DNA of 64,000 bases, taken from assembly GCA_034336665.1 (NCBI GenBank), contig CM067569.1, positions 8,470,820-8,534,819 on the forward strand, given 5' to 3'. Below are positions 24,541 to 34,670 of this stretch, one piece after another. A program made the translations under genes and the position numbers. The notes below the pieces were generated by a model. That model was given only the letters and a program-made list of their open reading frames with translations, was not told where the DNA came from and ran no database searches. Source of the DNA: Luscinia megarhynchos. Taxonomy: Eukaryota; Chordata; Aves; Passeriformes; Turdidae. Positions within the stretch are counted from its first letter, which is position 1. Every line of letters starts with the position of its first letter.

Positions 24541-26202
24541 AAGCCAGTGGAAATGTGCTGACATTGAGTGTGAACTCAAATCTTGATACCTGAACATGTA
24601 TCAGACCAGGTCTGAGTGCTCCATTCACATAGCAGACCTTTACATTGTTCTCTCTCTCCTTGGCCATAACTTTTTTTCCTCCACCAAGAGCAGGATCTCT
24701 GCCTTTCCAGATGAGCATCCAGCCACCACCTCTGTATCTGAGACAGACATACTGTCTGTCCCAGTAAAACTGGGACTGCTTTGGCAGCTCTCCTACGAGG
24801 TGTTCCTGTGTTTTTTGATTACAGTGCCTCTGATCAGGGCTCACCCTTGCACCTGAACTAACTGGACCATATTTTTGGTGAAGAGACAGGGAAGATAGAG
24901 GAATGGGCTCCCTGCTGTGCTGGCTGACAGAAGGAATAGAGGGAAGAGGGAGGGAGTCAAGCTGCCAAATGCAGCTGCAGCATGTGACATTGGGGCAGAC
25001 AGCATAGAGGGGACAAGTACACATGGATGGAGCAAATTATGCAGTTTGTTTACTCTGCAGTGATGAAAGAGAAAGGTCAGTGTCTATACACCCCTGCTCA
25101 TAGGCTGGCATATATGATTCTTATATATGTATTTAAAGTCTTCTATATCTCTCTGGCTCAGGCTGCCACTCATTTCTAGCCTTGTAACAAGCAGGCTTTT
25201 GAACAGCATTCACGCTCACTTTTTAAGTTTTGAAAGAAGCATCTCTGGCTGTAGAGGCTGCTGCTAATGAGAGATGAGGCAGAGTGAGGAGACAGCTCTA
25301 CTCCAGGTCGTCTCTGTGTTGTGCCATCCTGTGCTGTGTGAGCAGATGATAGCAATGCTCTCCTCCACTCTGGCTGCACCATATGGGTCAGAGTCTGTGT
25401 TAGCACACAAGTAACCATTAACCTGGCCTTTGCAACCAGCTTCCAAAAACATCTCTGAGCATTCACCTTTTGTTCTGGCTATAACAGTTGCATTCAAGAA
25501 AATGTCAGTGAGAAAAAAAATAGAGTTCACTAGGACAGGAATCACAGAAAAGCGAAATCATGGCAACACAGAATTCACCCCAGCCCAGGCAAATAAAGAA
25601 ACTCCCTATCACTCCCGCTTGTCTGTGCAAAAAGAGCTGCATTTCAACTCACAATCACAGCAGGGGTTGCAGCCACCAAGTCCCTCAACTCTTCCCACCC
25701 CTGGGCACACAGCTGACATCTGTGTGGCAGGAACTGCAGGTCTGCAGTGGGAACACCTCCTGAAATGGTGCTCAGCATCTCTTAGCCCTTGGTCCTTTGG
25801 GAGTTTAGTTACAAAGCAGATGAGTAACTCTTCTTTCCACATCTTTAGACTCAGTGCTAGAGATACTGAAGATTGAAAAGAAAGTATTCTAGTTTGCACT
25901 GAAAGGTACCATTTAGTGATTCACAAAATACAAGATTGAGAACTGTGTGTGCACACTTTTATATTAATAATGTAGCAGAGCTGCCTGACCAGATGGTCCC
26001 AGTAGAAGTTTTGATTGCTTCTGTGACCCCATCTGCTTTCCTCCACCCTTTTCAAAGACCAGATACTTTCCTTTTTAATATGGCTGGAAAAGTTGGGAAA
26101 GTAGGCAGAAGTAGCAACTACCTCCATGAGCTGCCTCAGTTCCACTGACACATAATTTCTGACCAGTAAAAACCCCACAGAAACATAGAAAGTCACAGTG
26201 CC
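24541..26202. other. Unique DNA, no gene seen
   Basis: Overlapping frames on both strands at 24494-25024 and 25430-25899 (up to 176 codons) have no recognised domain. Part of the first one lies over the CR1 copy. Confidence 0.55.
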
Positions 26203-26239
26203 TTTTTTTTTATTTTTTTTTTTTTTTTTTTTTTTTTTT
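26203..26239 (+). repeat. Poly-T tract, 37 bases with one A
   Basis: T8, A, then T-only DNA to 26239 (an interrupted T run, longest tract in the window). It could be the tail of an insertion on the - strand, but no retroposed sequence is recognisable to its right. Confidence 0.95.
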
Positions 26240-27129
26240 GCAAAAGCATTTTTATAAGAAATTTTCTGACACTTGGACTATCCATTCAGTGTCAGCAGAA
26301 GATAAAAACAATGATTCAACAACATCTTAAGGGGAGACTCCTACACCTTTGGAGGGCATCAGAGGAAAAACTCTACCCAGACCTGGTATGGCTTTGATTT
26401 GCTGTGTCCTTGAAAATAAAAGGTGATGTCTACATAGTCTCACAGAGACACAAAAAATAGAGGAAGGAAGTATGACTCTTGCTCAGTTAATTTTTTTTAA
26501 AACCTACAAGTGCTCTCCACCAGCTGTCTCTTTCTCAGCACGAGGTTCAGGGGCTGGGCAGAGCACTGCTTGGTGAAATGGATATACTAAACACTGAGCA
26601 AAACCCCTTCTCATTTACAGCTCTCCTACCTTCAGCAGAATTACATCAGGGATCTGTTCCATCTGTGGTACAGAGCTGTGCAATTCATACACCCTCCTCT
26701 GCTTTAAAATCCCCAAGCTGCACTGTACAAGCAAGGAAGCAATAAAAGACATGGTGCACAGACAAGGCTTACAGTCTGCACTCCAGCTCTGAAGCTGTAA
26801 AAAATGCCTAGCTGAAACAAAGATCTAAGTCCCACATCATTTATTTAACTTTCAAACATCATATCCTAGGTTTTACAGTGATGGGCACTACAGAAAACAC
26901 AATGAGAAATAGATGGGTAATTATGGTGGTGGTTTTGACTTTTACCATCATCTAAAACTGTGGTAAAGTCAGAAGACACAGGTTTATGCTTCTTGAGATA
27001 CGTGTTTAAATCAAGTTTGTGTCATAAGTGATCTGAATGTAATGGTCACAGCTTGACTCCTAACCAGTCTCAGAAAAGTGACTGAGATTCAGAATTAGGC
27101 ACAATTTTCTGTATCAGAGCACGTGCACT
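26240..27129. other. Unique AT-rich DNA, no gene seen
   Basis: No supported feature between the T tract and the start of the CpG-rich domain. Confidence 0.6.
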
Positions 27130-27529
27130 GCACAGTTTGGTACAAATCAGTGTGACTGGCAGCACCACCGGGGCTAGGAGAGAACCAGAAAGTTAATTTC
27201 CGAGGGGAAGTTGTGCTGTGTGCGGGATGCTCCCTGGGCTGCTCCTGAGCCCAGCCTGCACCGAGCGCTGCAGATGGAGAGGCACTGCTCGGTTTGGGAG
27301 CAGAGCAAGGGGCAGAAACAAGCGGCTGGAGGGGAAAAAAAATGAAATGAAAGATGTTTTAAACGGCACGTATGTATAGATCACAGGGGAACTTTGAAAC
27401 GCTCGATTAAGTATTGAAGTAGCCATCACACAGTCCATAACCCCTGAGTGTTACTGAAGCCCCGTGCCGGCGGGTACCGCTCGGGATGGAGCATCCTTTG
27501 ATGCTCAGGGACACGGCAGGAGCGTGAGA
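27130..27529. other. Left shoulder of the CpG-rich domain
   Basis: GC content and CpG count rise from about 27160 (for example CACCGAGCGCTGCAGATGG near 27259-27277 and ACGGCACG near 27363), before the first minisatellite. It may be the original edge of a CpG island into which the repeats expanded. No exon is recognisable. Confidence 0.4.
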
Positions 27530-27990
27530 GACCGAGCCGAGAGGGACCGGACAGGCGAGCCGGACCCGGAACGGAACGGGACCGGACAGGCGAGCCGGAC
27601 CCGGACCGGGACCGGGAACGGGACCGGACACGGCGAGCCAGCCCCGGAACGAGACCGGGACCGGGACTGGACAGGCGAGCCAGCCCCGGACCGGGACCGG
27701 GACCGGGACTGGACAGGCGAGCCGGACCCGGACCGGGACCGGGACCGGACTGGCGAGGCAGCCGGACCCGGAACGGGACCGGGAACGGGACCGGACACGG
27801 CGAGCCGGACCCGGAACGGAACGGGACCGGACAGGCGAGCCAGCCCCGGAACGGGACCGGGAACGGGACAGGACACGGCGAGCCGGACCCGGAACGGGAC
27901 CGGGAACCGGGACAGGACGCGGCGATCCAGCCCCGTAACGGGGCCGGACAGGCAAGCCGGCCCCGGAACCGAACCGGGACCGAACGATCC
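27530..27990 (+). repeat. GC-rich minisatellite, GGGACC-based units of 30-47 bp
   Basis: Made of GGGACC and GGAACG hexamers punctuated by a recurring ACAGGCGAGCC or ACACGGCGAGCC boundary. The GGCGAGCC marks (or close variants) start at 27554, 27589, 27632, 27674, 27716, 27752, 27799, 27834, 27877, 27921 and 27951, giving unit lengths of 30-47 bases that differ mainly by the number of 6-base subunits. It is very CpG-dense. There are almost no stop codons in several frames on both strands, which generates long Pro/Val/Gly/Ser/Arg-rich frames on the - strand and Asp/Arg/Thr/Gly-rich frames on the + strand. These are repeat artefacts. Confidence 0.93.
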
Positions 27991-28067
27991 TGAGGCTGCG
28001 GTGTCGGGCCCTGCCCTGTTCCCTGTGCCCTGTGCCCTGCAGTGTGTGCCTCGCCATACGTGTGGAG

Positions 28068-28650
28068 CATCCCCGGGTGGCAGTATCCCCGTGCAGGACA
28101 TCCCCGGGTGGCAGTGTCACCACGTGGGACATCCCTGGGTGGCAGTGTCCCCGCGTGGGACATCCCCGCGTGGCAGTGTCACCACGTGGAGCATCCCTGG
28201 GTGGCAGTGTCCCCATATAGAGCATCCCTGGGTGGCAGTGTCCCAGTATAGGACATCCCCGGGTGGCAGTGTCACCACGTGGAGCATCCCCGGGTGGCAG
28301 TGTCCCCGTGTGGGACATCCCCGGGTGGCAGTGTCCCCGCATGGAGCATCCCCGGGCTGCAGTGTCCCCGCGTGGAGCATCCCCGGGTGGCAGTGTCCCC
28401 GCATGGAGCATCCCCGGGTGGCAGTATCCCCGTGTGGGACATCCCCGGGTGGCAGTATCCCCGTGCAGGACATCCCTGGGTGGCAGTGTCACCACGTGGA
28501 GCATCCCCGGGTGGCAGTGTCCCAGTGTAGGACATCCCCGGGTGGCAGTGTCCCCGCGTGGGACATCCCCGGGTGGCAGTGTCCCCGTGTGGAGCATCCC
28601 CGGGCTGCAGTGTCCCCGCGTGGGACATCCCCGGGTGGCAGTGTCCCCTG
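28068..28650 (+). repeat. 31-bp minisatellite, 19 units in exact register
   Basis: The unit begins CATCCCCGGGTGGCAGTG and continues TCCCCGCGTGGGA or TCCCCGTGTGGAG. Unit starts fall at 28068, 28099, 28130, 28161, 28192, 28223, 28254 and so on to 28626. That spacing is exactly 18 x 31 bases, so there is no insertion or deletion across the array. The last unit is partial. Units differ by substitutions: GCGTGGGAC, GTGTGGAGC, and a TCACCACGTGG form that creates the E-box CACGTG in four units. Because 31 is not a multiple of 3, every frame reads the same peptide repeat over 93 bases, which explains the long frames on both strands. Confidence 0.97.
28121..28498. promoter_or_regulatory. Four phased E-boxes (CACGTG) in the 31-bp array
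   Basis: CACGTG occurs at 28121-28126, 28183-28188, 28276-28281 and 28493-28498. The gaps are 62, 93 and 217 bases, which are exactly 2, 3 and 7 repeat units. CACGTG is the palindromic E-box bound by bHLH factors such as the MYC/MAX, USF and CLOCK/BMAL1 classes. That is family knowledge; binding here is an inference. The CpG inside the site would make binding sensitive to methylation. Confidence 0.35.
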
Positions 28651-28915
28651 TCCCCGCGGAGCGAGCCACGAGAGGGCACTGACACACAGCCGAAGGGATG
28701 GAGCGCGCTCGGCTCCTGCGCCAAGCGGGGCTCCGGCTGCGCCGCCGCCTTCCCCCTCATTATATCTTTAGATAAAATTCCAGAACAAAGGACCGACACG
28801 AGGATATGCTCATTGCGGCGCGTTCCGAGTGTCCCTTACGGGGTCTGGAACAAAACCGGGCTGGGTAAATACCCGACAATGAAACGCTTTGTGCGCCGGC
28901 AGCTCCCGAGATGAA
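28650..28915. promoter_or_regulatory. Unique CpG island, candidate promoter
   Basis: About 26 CpG in roughly 265 bases, with GC-rich unique sequence such as GCTGCGCCGCCGCCTTCCCC at about 28736-28755. There is a sharp boundary at 28915, where the DNA becomes AT-rich and CpG-poor. In birds such islands commonly mark promoters or first exons. An open frame at 28558-28914 (+) starts inside the minisatellite and is not convincing. No splice donor or known first exon is recognisable, so the strand and target gene are unknown. It could serve a non-coding RNA. Confidence 0.45.
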
Positions 28916-28920
28916 ATGAG

Positions 28921-29830
28921 ACTTTCTGTTGCGGTTGTTTGTCAGGCTAAAATAATAATTGTATCGAAATTCATTTTTAATTAAACTGTTTGGTGTGCTC
29001 GGGGAATCTACGTTGGCATGTATGGAGTGCCCATCACTGCTGTATCGGTGGGCTTTATCTCCACAATCAGTTAAGCTTAATATATTTTAATTGAAATTCT
29101 TTCAGTCTTTCAGCTCTTACTTCCCCCTTCAGATTATCATTCATATTATAACTGCATTTCATGCTTATCCTATTCTGAATGATTAAAAGAATTGTTCTGC
29201 CATTATATTTAATGCTTCCCTCACTTTCACAATCACTTTTTATTATAAACTCTTGCTGTTATGAGAGAATTTGGTGCAAATCAGTTCACACCTTTTTGCT
29301 AGCTACAAACCAGATGTAAGAAACCCCAGCATTAAAAACATGCAGAAGTGAATGACTGCCGTTCTTGATAACTGAAAAAATGCCACTAAGATAATATAAA
29401 ATATTTTAAAATGGAACTGGAATATGCAATATGTAAGTACTGAGATGATTTTTGCAAAATATATCCCTAAAATTTCCAAGAGACAACCAAAAATCTAAAA
29501 AGGAATGGAAAGAGATTCTGTTACTGTCCTGTTTTTACAGAACATTTTATTTTACTTCACTTAAATTAAGTTTGTTTTTAAATTTTTCTTGAGCCTTCTT
29601 AGCTCATCTTAATGTGAGGAAAAACATGGGAAAAAAAACCCCAGAAAATTTACAGGTTTCTTGTATGAAAGAAAAATGTTAAAATTGAAATTATTTAGGG
29701 AAGAGAGATCTTGATTTGCATTTCTAAATAAATCAAAATATTAACTTAGTTAAAAAACAATTTCTGCAGATAGTTGTATCAATAAATACTCTCTCCCTGA
29801 AAATGAGTTTTTTAATCTCTATTTGATATT
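28921..29830. other. AT-rich DNA beside the CpG island, possible regulatory element
   Basis: No gene seen. The first few hundred bases carry homeodomain-like cores (TTAATTAA at 28977-28984, TTTTAATTG near 29087-29095) and have no transposon character. The remainder is AT-rich unique DNA. I suggest a possible conserved non-coding element at 28921-29240 from motif content only. Confidence 0.25.
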
Positions 29831-31140
29831 TCTTGTCTCTCTCCTCACCAGTAAGGAACTATTTTCAGTTCAATCTTGGTGCTGAAAGCTGCGATCCTGG
29901 GCAGCCTGCATTCCCAGCCTCTGTCAGAAACAAAAGAGACAGGATGTAGAGGGAAGCTGGCAGAAAGGAATAGCTTTGGAGTTTGATTTTTCTTCAGTAA
30001 AAGGCACTGTTTGATTTTTACTTCAGTAAGAAGTGAGAAGAATTAGTGGGAGTACAGTTTTGGAGGACAGCAGCTCACATCTAGTGCTGACAAGGGAGAG
30101 GACTTAACCTTAATAATTTGTTTCCACACCTCACGGCCACGGGCCTCAGAAACATCCACACATTCTGCCTGAACGAGGCATTTATTTCAGTTTCTGAGAG
30201 CTAAATTCTCACCACTCATAACAGCATCGTTCTGGCACTCACTGTGGACCTGCACCTTCCATCAGGAGCTGCAAGGGTCCTGGGAGGGAAGCTGTGCTGA
30301 GTAACCCATGGGCACCTGCTCAGCAGCCTTACAGGGAACTTTGCCATTTGTATGCCAGCATTTAGACCTCAGGAGTTTTTATCTAAATACAGATCATTTA
30401 TGTGAGTCTGTCTATGCCACTATGGTAAGAAGAAAAACAATTTCTCTAAGAATATGTATTGCCTGGTGATGGTTTCCTAAGGAAAAAGCAGGTTTTTCTC
30501 TCTTATGCTAAATTTCAGAAAGCTTCTACCTAGGGACACCTTTTTGTGGCTTACATGTTGGCTCTGGCAACTTTTTTATTGTGCTTCCAAACAACTGATT
30601 TACATCCACAGCGTGTCTCAAAATGTAGAAGAAATACTTAAAGAGATGGGGAAAACACTTGCATATATCATAGCAGTATATATTCTGTATGATTCTATTG
30701 TATATCTGTATGTGCAGGCAGACATGGAAATTCTGCATACTGCAGAGGGGGAACAACACACTGGAAATTGTTTAGTTTAGTAAATTCCTGGTTGTACTGA
30801 CCAAGGGGAGTGCAAGGCTTGTCTGGCTCCCAGGCAGATGACCAGTCTGCAGCACGCTCTGTGTTTTCCAGCTTTGAATCTCCCATGGCCCATAAAGTGT
30901 TTGCAAACATTTCCTGTTGTTCCAGCAGCATCTCACGATGCAGGGAGATCTCTCCTGAGTGGTCCCCTCCCTCCAGACTGCCCAGCCAGGCAAACCTGAC
31001 ACCAGCACCCCCCTCTGCACTGGGACACACACAGAGCAATCTCCTGCCCTGGGAGCAAGTGCCAGCCCAGCAGAGGGGGGCAGAAAAAACATATTTTCAA
31101 ATTCACAAGGAAAATTCAACTTCTGCCCCCATGTTGATTT
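29831..31140. other. Unique DNA, no gene seen
   Basis: Open frames on both strands at 30505-31247 overlap and show no domain. No repeat recognised. Confidence 0.55.
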
Positions 31141-31214
31141 TTCTGTTTGTTTGTTTGGTTTTTTGTTTCGTTTTGTTTTGTTTTTTGTTGGGTTTTTTTT
31201 TTGGTTTTTTTTCC
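31141..31214 (+). repeat. T/G-rich simple sequence (GTTT/GTTTT type)
   Basis: Irregular run of GTTTG, GTTTTG and long T stretches with no other base except a single C near the middle and one near each end. Low-complexity DNA. The Phe-rich end of the overlapping open frame comes from this run. Confidence 0.9.
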
Positions 31215-33722
31215 TTTAAATGTCAAACTCCTGCACATTTTCTTTGAAAGTTTGAGCAATTAGTTAGATCAGTCTGGAAGCAAAACAAACCACAGCACAT
31301 TTCACCTTTTGGAGAACTTTCCAGGAGACAACATGCATTTCAGAGCAGTGATGATTCAGTGTTTAGCTCTCTGGGGTTGGGGTGTAGACCTAAAAATTCA
31401 AATAATTTTTTTATACATCTGTGTTGAATTAGGGCTTATTTCTGATTAAGGTGGCTGAACTTTTAATATTAAATTATTTTCTAAATTGATCACTTGCATT
31501 TAGGGACATCAGATGGAAATGTAGCTCTGCTGTAACAATGTTCACTCTGCTTAGGATCCAAGTTGGCTGGGTTGGAAGGTTTCTGATTTTTCCTTCAGCA
31601 GTGTTTTGCCTGAGGTACAGCCTGTGACAACAGAGCATAGGTTCTTTGACCTACTCTGGCAATTTCTTTTACTGCACATGAAAGAATGAGCAGCACTGGG
31701 AGATGCTTGGGCTGCTGCTCTTTCCTTGTCCTGGTGCTTGATGGAAGTTCATCTCCTCTCCCTCTCCTGCCTGTGGGAGGCTGGGTGCTGGAGCATCTCA
31801 GGCTGATGGTGTATGAGGCACAGCTGAGATAAGCTTCCCAGGCAATAAAGTGCTGTGGGAGTTACTGGTCTGATTTTGAACCCTCAGCTTTGAAGGGGAG
31901 TTTCTTCTGCTCTGTCCTGCACTGAGAACTTAGCCAGAGCAGTGAGATCACCACATAAGTACTGGCAAAAGTAGTGGATGCAGTGCAGTCACCCCCAGCA
32001 CACTTTTTGGGGAATCTATAAGCAGCCAAAACACATCCAAAACCAGGGCATGAATAAAGGGAGACAGAGGAGAGAAATAGGTTTGAGTTTTACTGCACCT
32101 GGTAACAAGAGTAGCCTGTGTTTCCCTGCCCTCCATTCCCAGAGCAGCATCAGTCTGGAGCTGAACTAGGAGTTTACCAAAATCACCTCTGGTGAGCACT
32201 GGTTTTGTGTGTGTGTCATCACCACGGCAGCACCAGCCAGGAGGGCCCCTGACATTTTGGGGGTGCACAGGTGGGCCCTGTTGGGCTAAAGAAAGAGACC
32301 TAATGAGGAGCAGTGGATCTGAAGGGCCCAGATAATGATGCATGGCTGAGGCAGACAAGGCTGCTGGCTTGCACATCATACAGGCTGTGGGAAGTGCACA
32401 GCATGAAGCTCCAAGCACAGTTTTCTAACTGCTAAATGTGGGTTAGCCTGTTTATACCACATCCAGAGAGCAGCAGGACACTGTCCAGGCAGCAGGCAGG
32501 GCAGCAGGCTCACACAGTCCCCACCAGGAAAGAGAGAGGGCAGCAGCCATGTGTGCAGGGGAGTGCACAGGGCAGAAAAGGTCCTGCCTCCTGAGACAGG
32601 TGAGACCACCCAGTTCATCACTGAAGAGGGCTGGACAGTGGTTGGGATTCCCCAGGACTTGTCACGGATGTGAGTCTCATTCCCCTGGATCAGGGCTGCC
32701 ACAGCAGCTGAGAAGGCAGGGTGGGGAACAGGAGCAGCCCTGCCCTTCTGTGGGACCTTCACAGCCAGGGTGGCTGGGGCTGGGCTCCATGACACGTTTC
32801 TTTAGGTGTGCTGTGCTGAGGGAATTGTGCTCATACCAAGCTCCAACAATTCAGGTTAGGGCTGGGCAGCTGAGGGTGTAGGTGGGGGCTGGCAGCAGAG
32901 GCAGCATGCTTGGGAGGAAAGCTGTGTTCTGGCAGAACCACTTGGGTTCCCTGGGATGGTGGGGTGGTGGCAGATGTGTGACAGGGACGTAAATCACATC
33001 TGCACAACCAGTGATCACGATATACCACAAGCCATCTCTGGCAGCTCTGCTTGCCTGGAGATGGCAGCTGAGTCCACCTCCACAGTATTTGTTTTTTTGT
33101 TTACTATCTGCTGTGTTTATGTGCTGAGGTAATGAAGAATTTTAATATTTAATTCTTACTAAGGAATCCATCATGAACCTTAACAACCTACAAAATATTG
33201 TGATTTCTCTATCTGGGGCCGCTGGATTTACCCACCCCACGTTAAACTTTATCCCACATTATCATCCATCAGGCAAGAGGAGCAGCCAAGGACACCCTTT
33301 CTGTAGCCCCCAAGCCTAGTTTTGAGACAGCCCAACATGTTGCCTTAACTCCTAACTCTCCAACCAGAATCCCTCAGCTCTGAATTAAAGACATGACAGG
33401 AGCACTAAAAGGAAGGTTCCCTCCATAACAACTGTGACTTCAGAATAAGTGGTCTCTTCTCAATATTAGCAACACAGAAACACTCTTGTTACCAAGCTCA
33501 ACTCTGTGTACAGTCTGTGTGTAACCTTTTAAAAAGCTTTTGCTGTAAAACACAAGTCTGTGTTTGCTGTAACAGGAGCGTTTCATTCCTCACAGTAGAA
33601 TAAAAGAGTTTGCTGAAAGAGAAAGGGCATTGCAAGTCCCTGCTTTGTGCTCTGAATTCTTTTCCAGCATCTTCCTTTTAATACATCGCAAAAGGGGGGA
33701 GAGAAGAAAAAAAACACACATT
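31215..33722. other. Unique DNA, no gene seen
   Basis: A somewhat GC-richer part lies at 31700-33070. Frames of up to 156 codons (31948-32418, - strand) overlap frames on the other strand and lack domains. A CCAGCAGAGGGG motif at 31065-31080, just outside the left edge of this interval, is a weaker CTCF-like site. Confidence 0.5.
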
Positions 33723-33740
33723 AAAAAAAAAAAAAAAAAA
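33723..33740 (+). repeat. Poly-A tract, 18 A
   Basis: Run of 18 A within a 70-base A-rich patch (33700-33747). No retroposed gene recognised before it. Confidence 0.95.
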
Positions 33741-34559
33741 GAAAAAAGTGTTTTAGAGTGTTTTACCAAGAAATATCACACACTGAATTGAAACACCTTA
33801 TCTACAAGGAGGTCCTGGTGGCAAGTGTAGAAGCAACACAGGAAAAAAATCAATACAGCCTGCAGAGATTAAAAACATACTGGAAAAACATAAGGAAAAT
33901 GTAACAATTAATGCCAGTTGTACATATAATACGAGAAAACAAAGCAGAGAGGCATTAGTCTCTACACACAGATCTATTGGATAGGTAATGCTTTTATCTC
34001 AACTTGAAAATGGAAGCTTTATTAGACTGCTTCCCATCAGGAGGCATCATACCAAGAGCAGTGCAAGGCTCTAACTAGCTGAAAGACTCTTCCCCCACAC
34101 CTTCCATCCCAATCACTTTGCATACCCCTGAAATTCAAATGGCTCAACCTCAGACCGAGGTGGTGTCAAACCAGGGCTCAGATTTACCAACCTGCATGAA
34201 ACCACCCACTCCCCCTCCGGTGGAGGACATGAGGCAGCTGACCAAGATGCCTTGCAATAGGTGGGAGGTTTTTGTCTGCAATTTAAAAAGCCCCTCCATG
34301 ATATTGCATCTAGAGACTGTCTTACCATTGTATCATGCTGTAGCAGCTATTAAGATATACCTGACTTAAATAAAATACATAAATTTTGACTGCAGGGGGA
34401 GGGTTTATAATTGGTGTGCCCAGGTACAAAAATCAGGAAGATATTTAAGGTGTGGCTCAGCTGAATGATTCCTCAAAACTCTCTCCAGCAGCTTTTAATC
34501 CATACAATATTTAGACCAAATTTTTCTATTTAACCCAGTTTCTTGAGTGTAAACCCCAA
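33741..34559. other. Unique DNA, no gene seen
   Basis: Two short overlapping frames on opposite strands at 34113-34369 have no domain. Confidence 0.55.
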
Positions 34560-34670
34560 GAAAAGGCTCCTAATTTGCTCCTAATTTTCTCCTAATTTTA
34601 CAACATTTTATCCCAATGTTAAACTAATGTTCTCCTAATGTTAAAACATTTTCTCTTAATGTTAAAATAC
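34560..34670 (+). repeat. Decayed short tandem repeat, CTCCTAAT-based
   Basis: CTCCTAATTT-like words recur near 34567, 34577 and 34588, then CTAATGTT, CTCCTAATGTTAAAACATTT and CTTAATGTTAAAA. The register drifts from about 10-11 to about 20 bases. This looks like an old, imperfect tandem repeat confined to about 100 bases. Confidence 0.75.

Noticed and set aside
26203..26239. Long T tract as the tail of a processed pseudogene on the - strand
   Set aside because: The DNA to its right shows no gene-like or repeat-like sequence, and target-site duplications were not evident by eye.
27407..28771. Long frames on both strands (426-435 codons) in the CpG-rich domain
   Set aside because: They arise from the GGGACC and 31-base arrays, which lack stop codons in most frames. 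Simultaneous opening of several frames on both strands is the mark of a repeat, not a gene.
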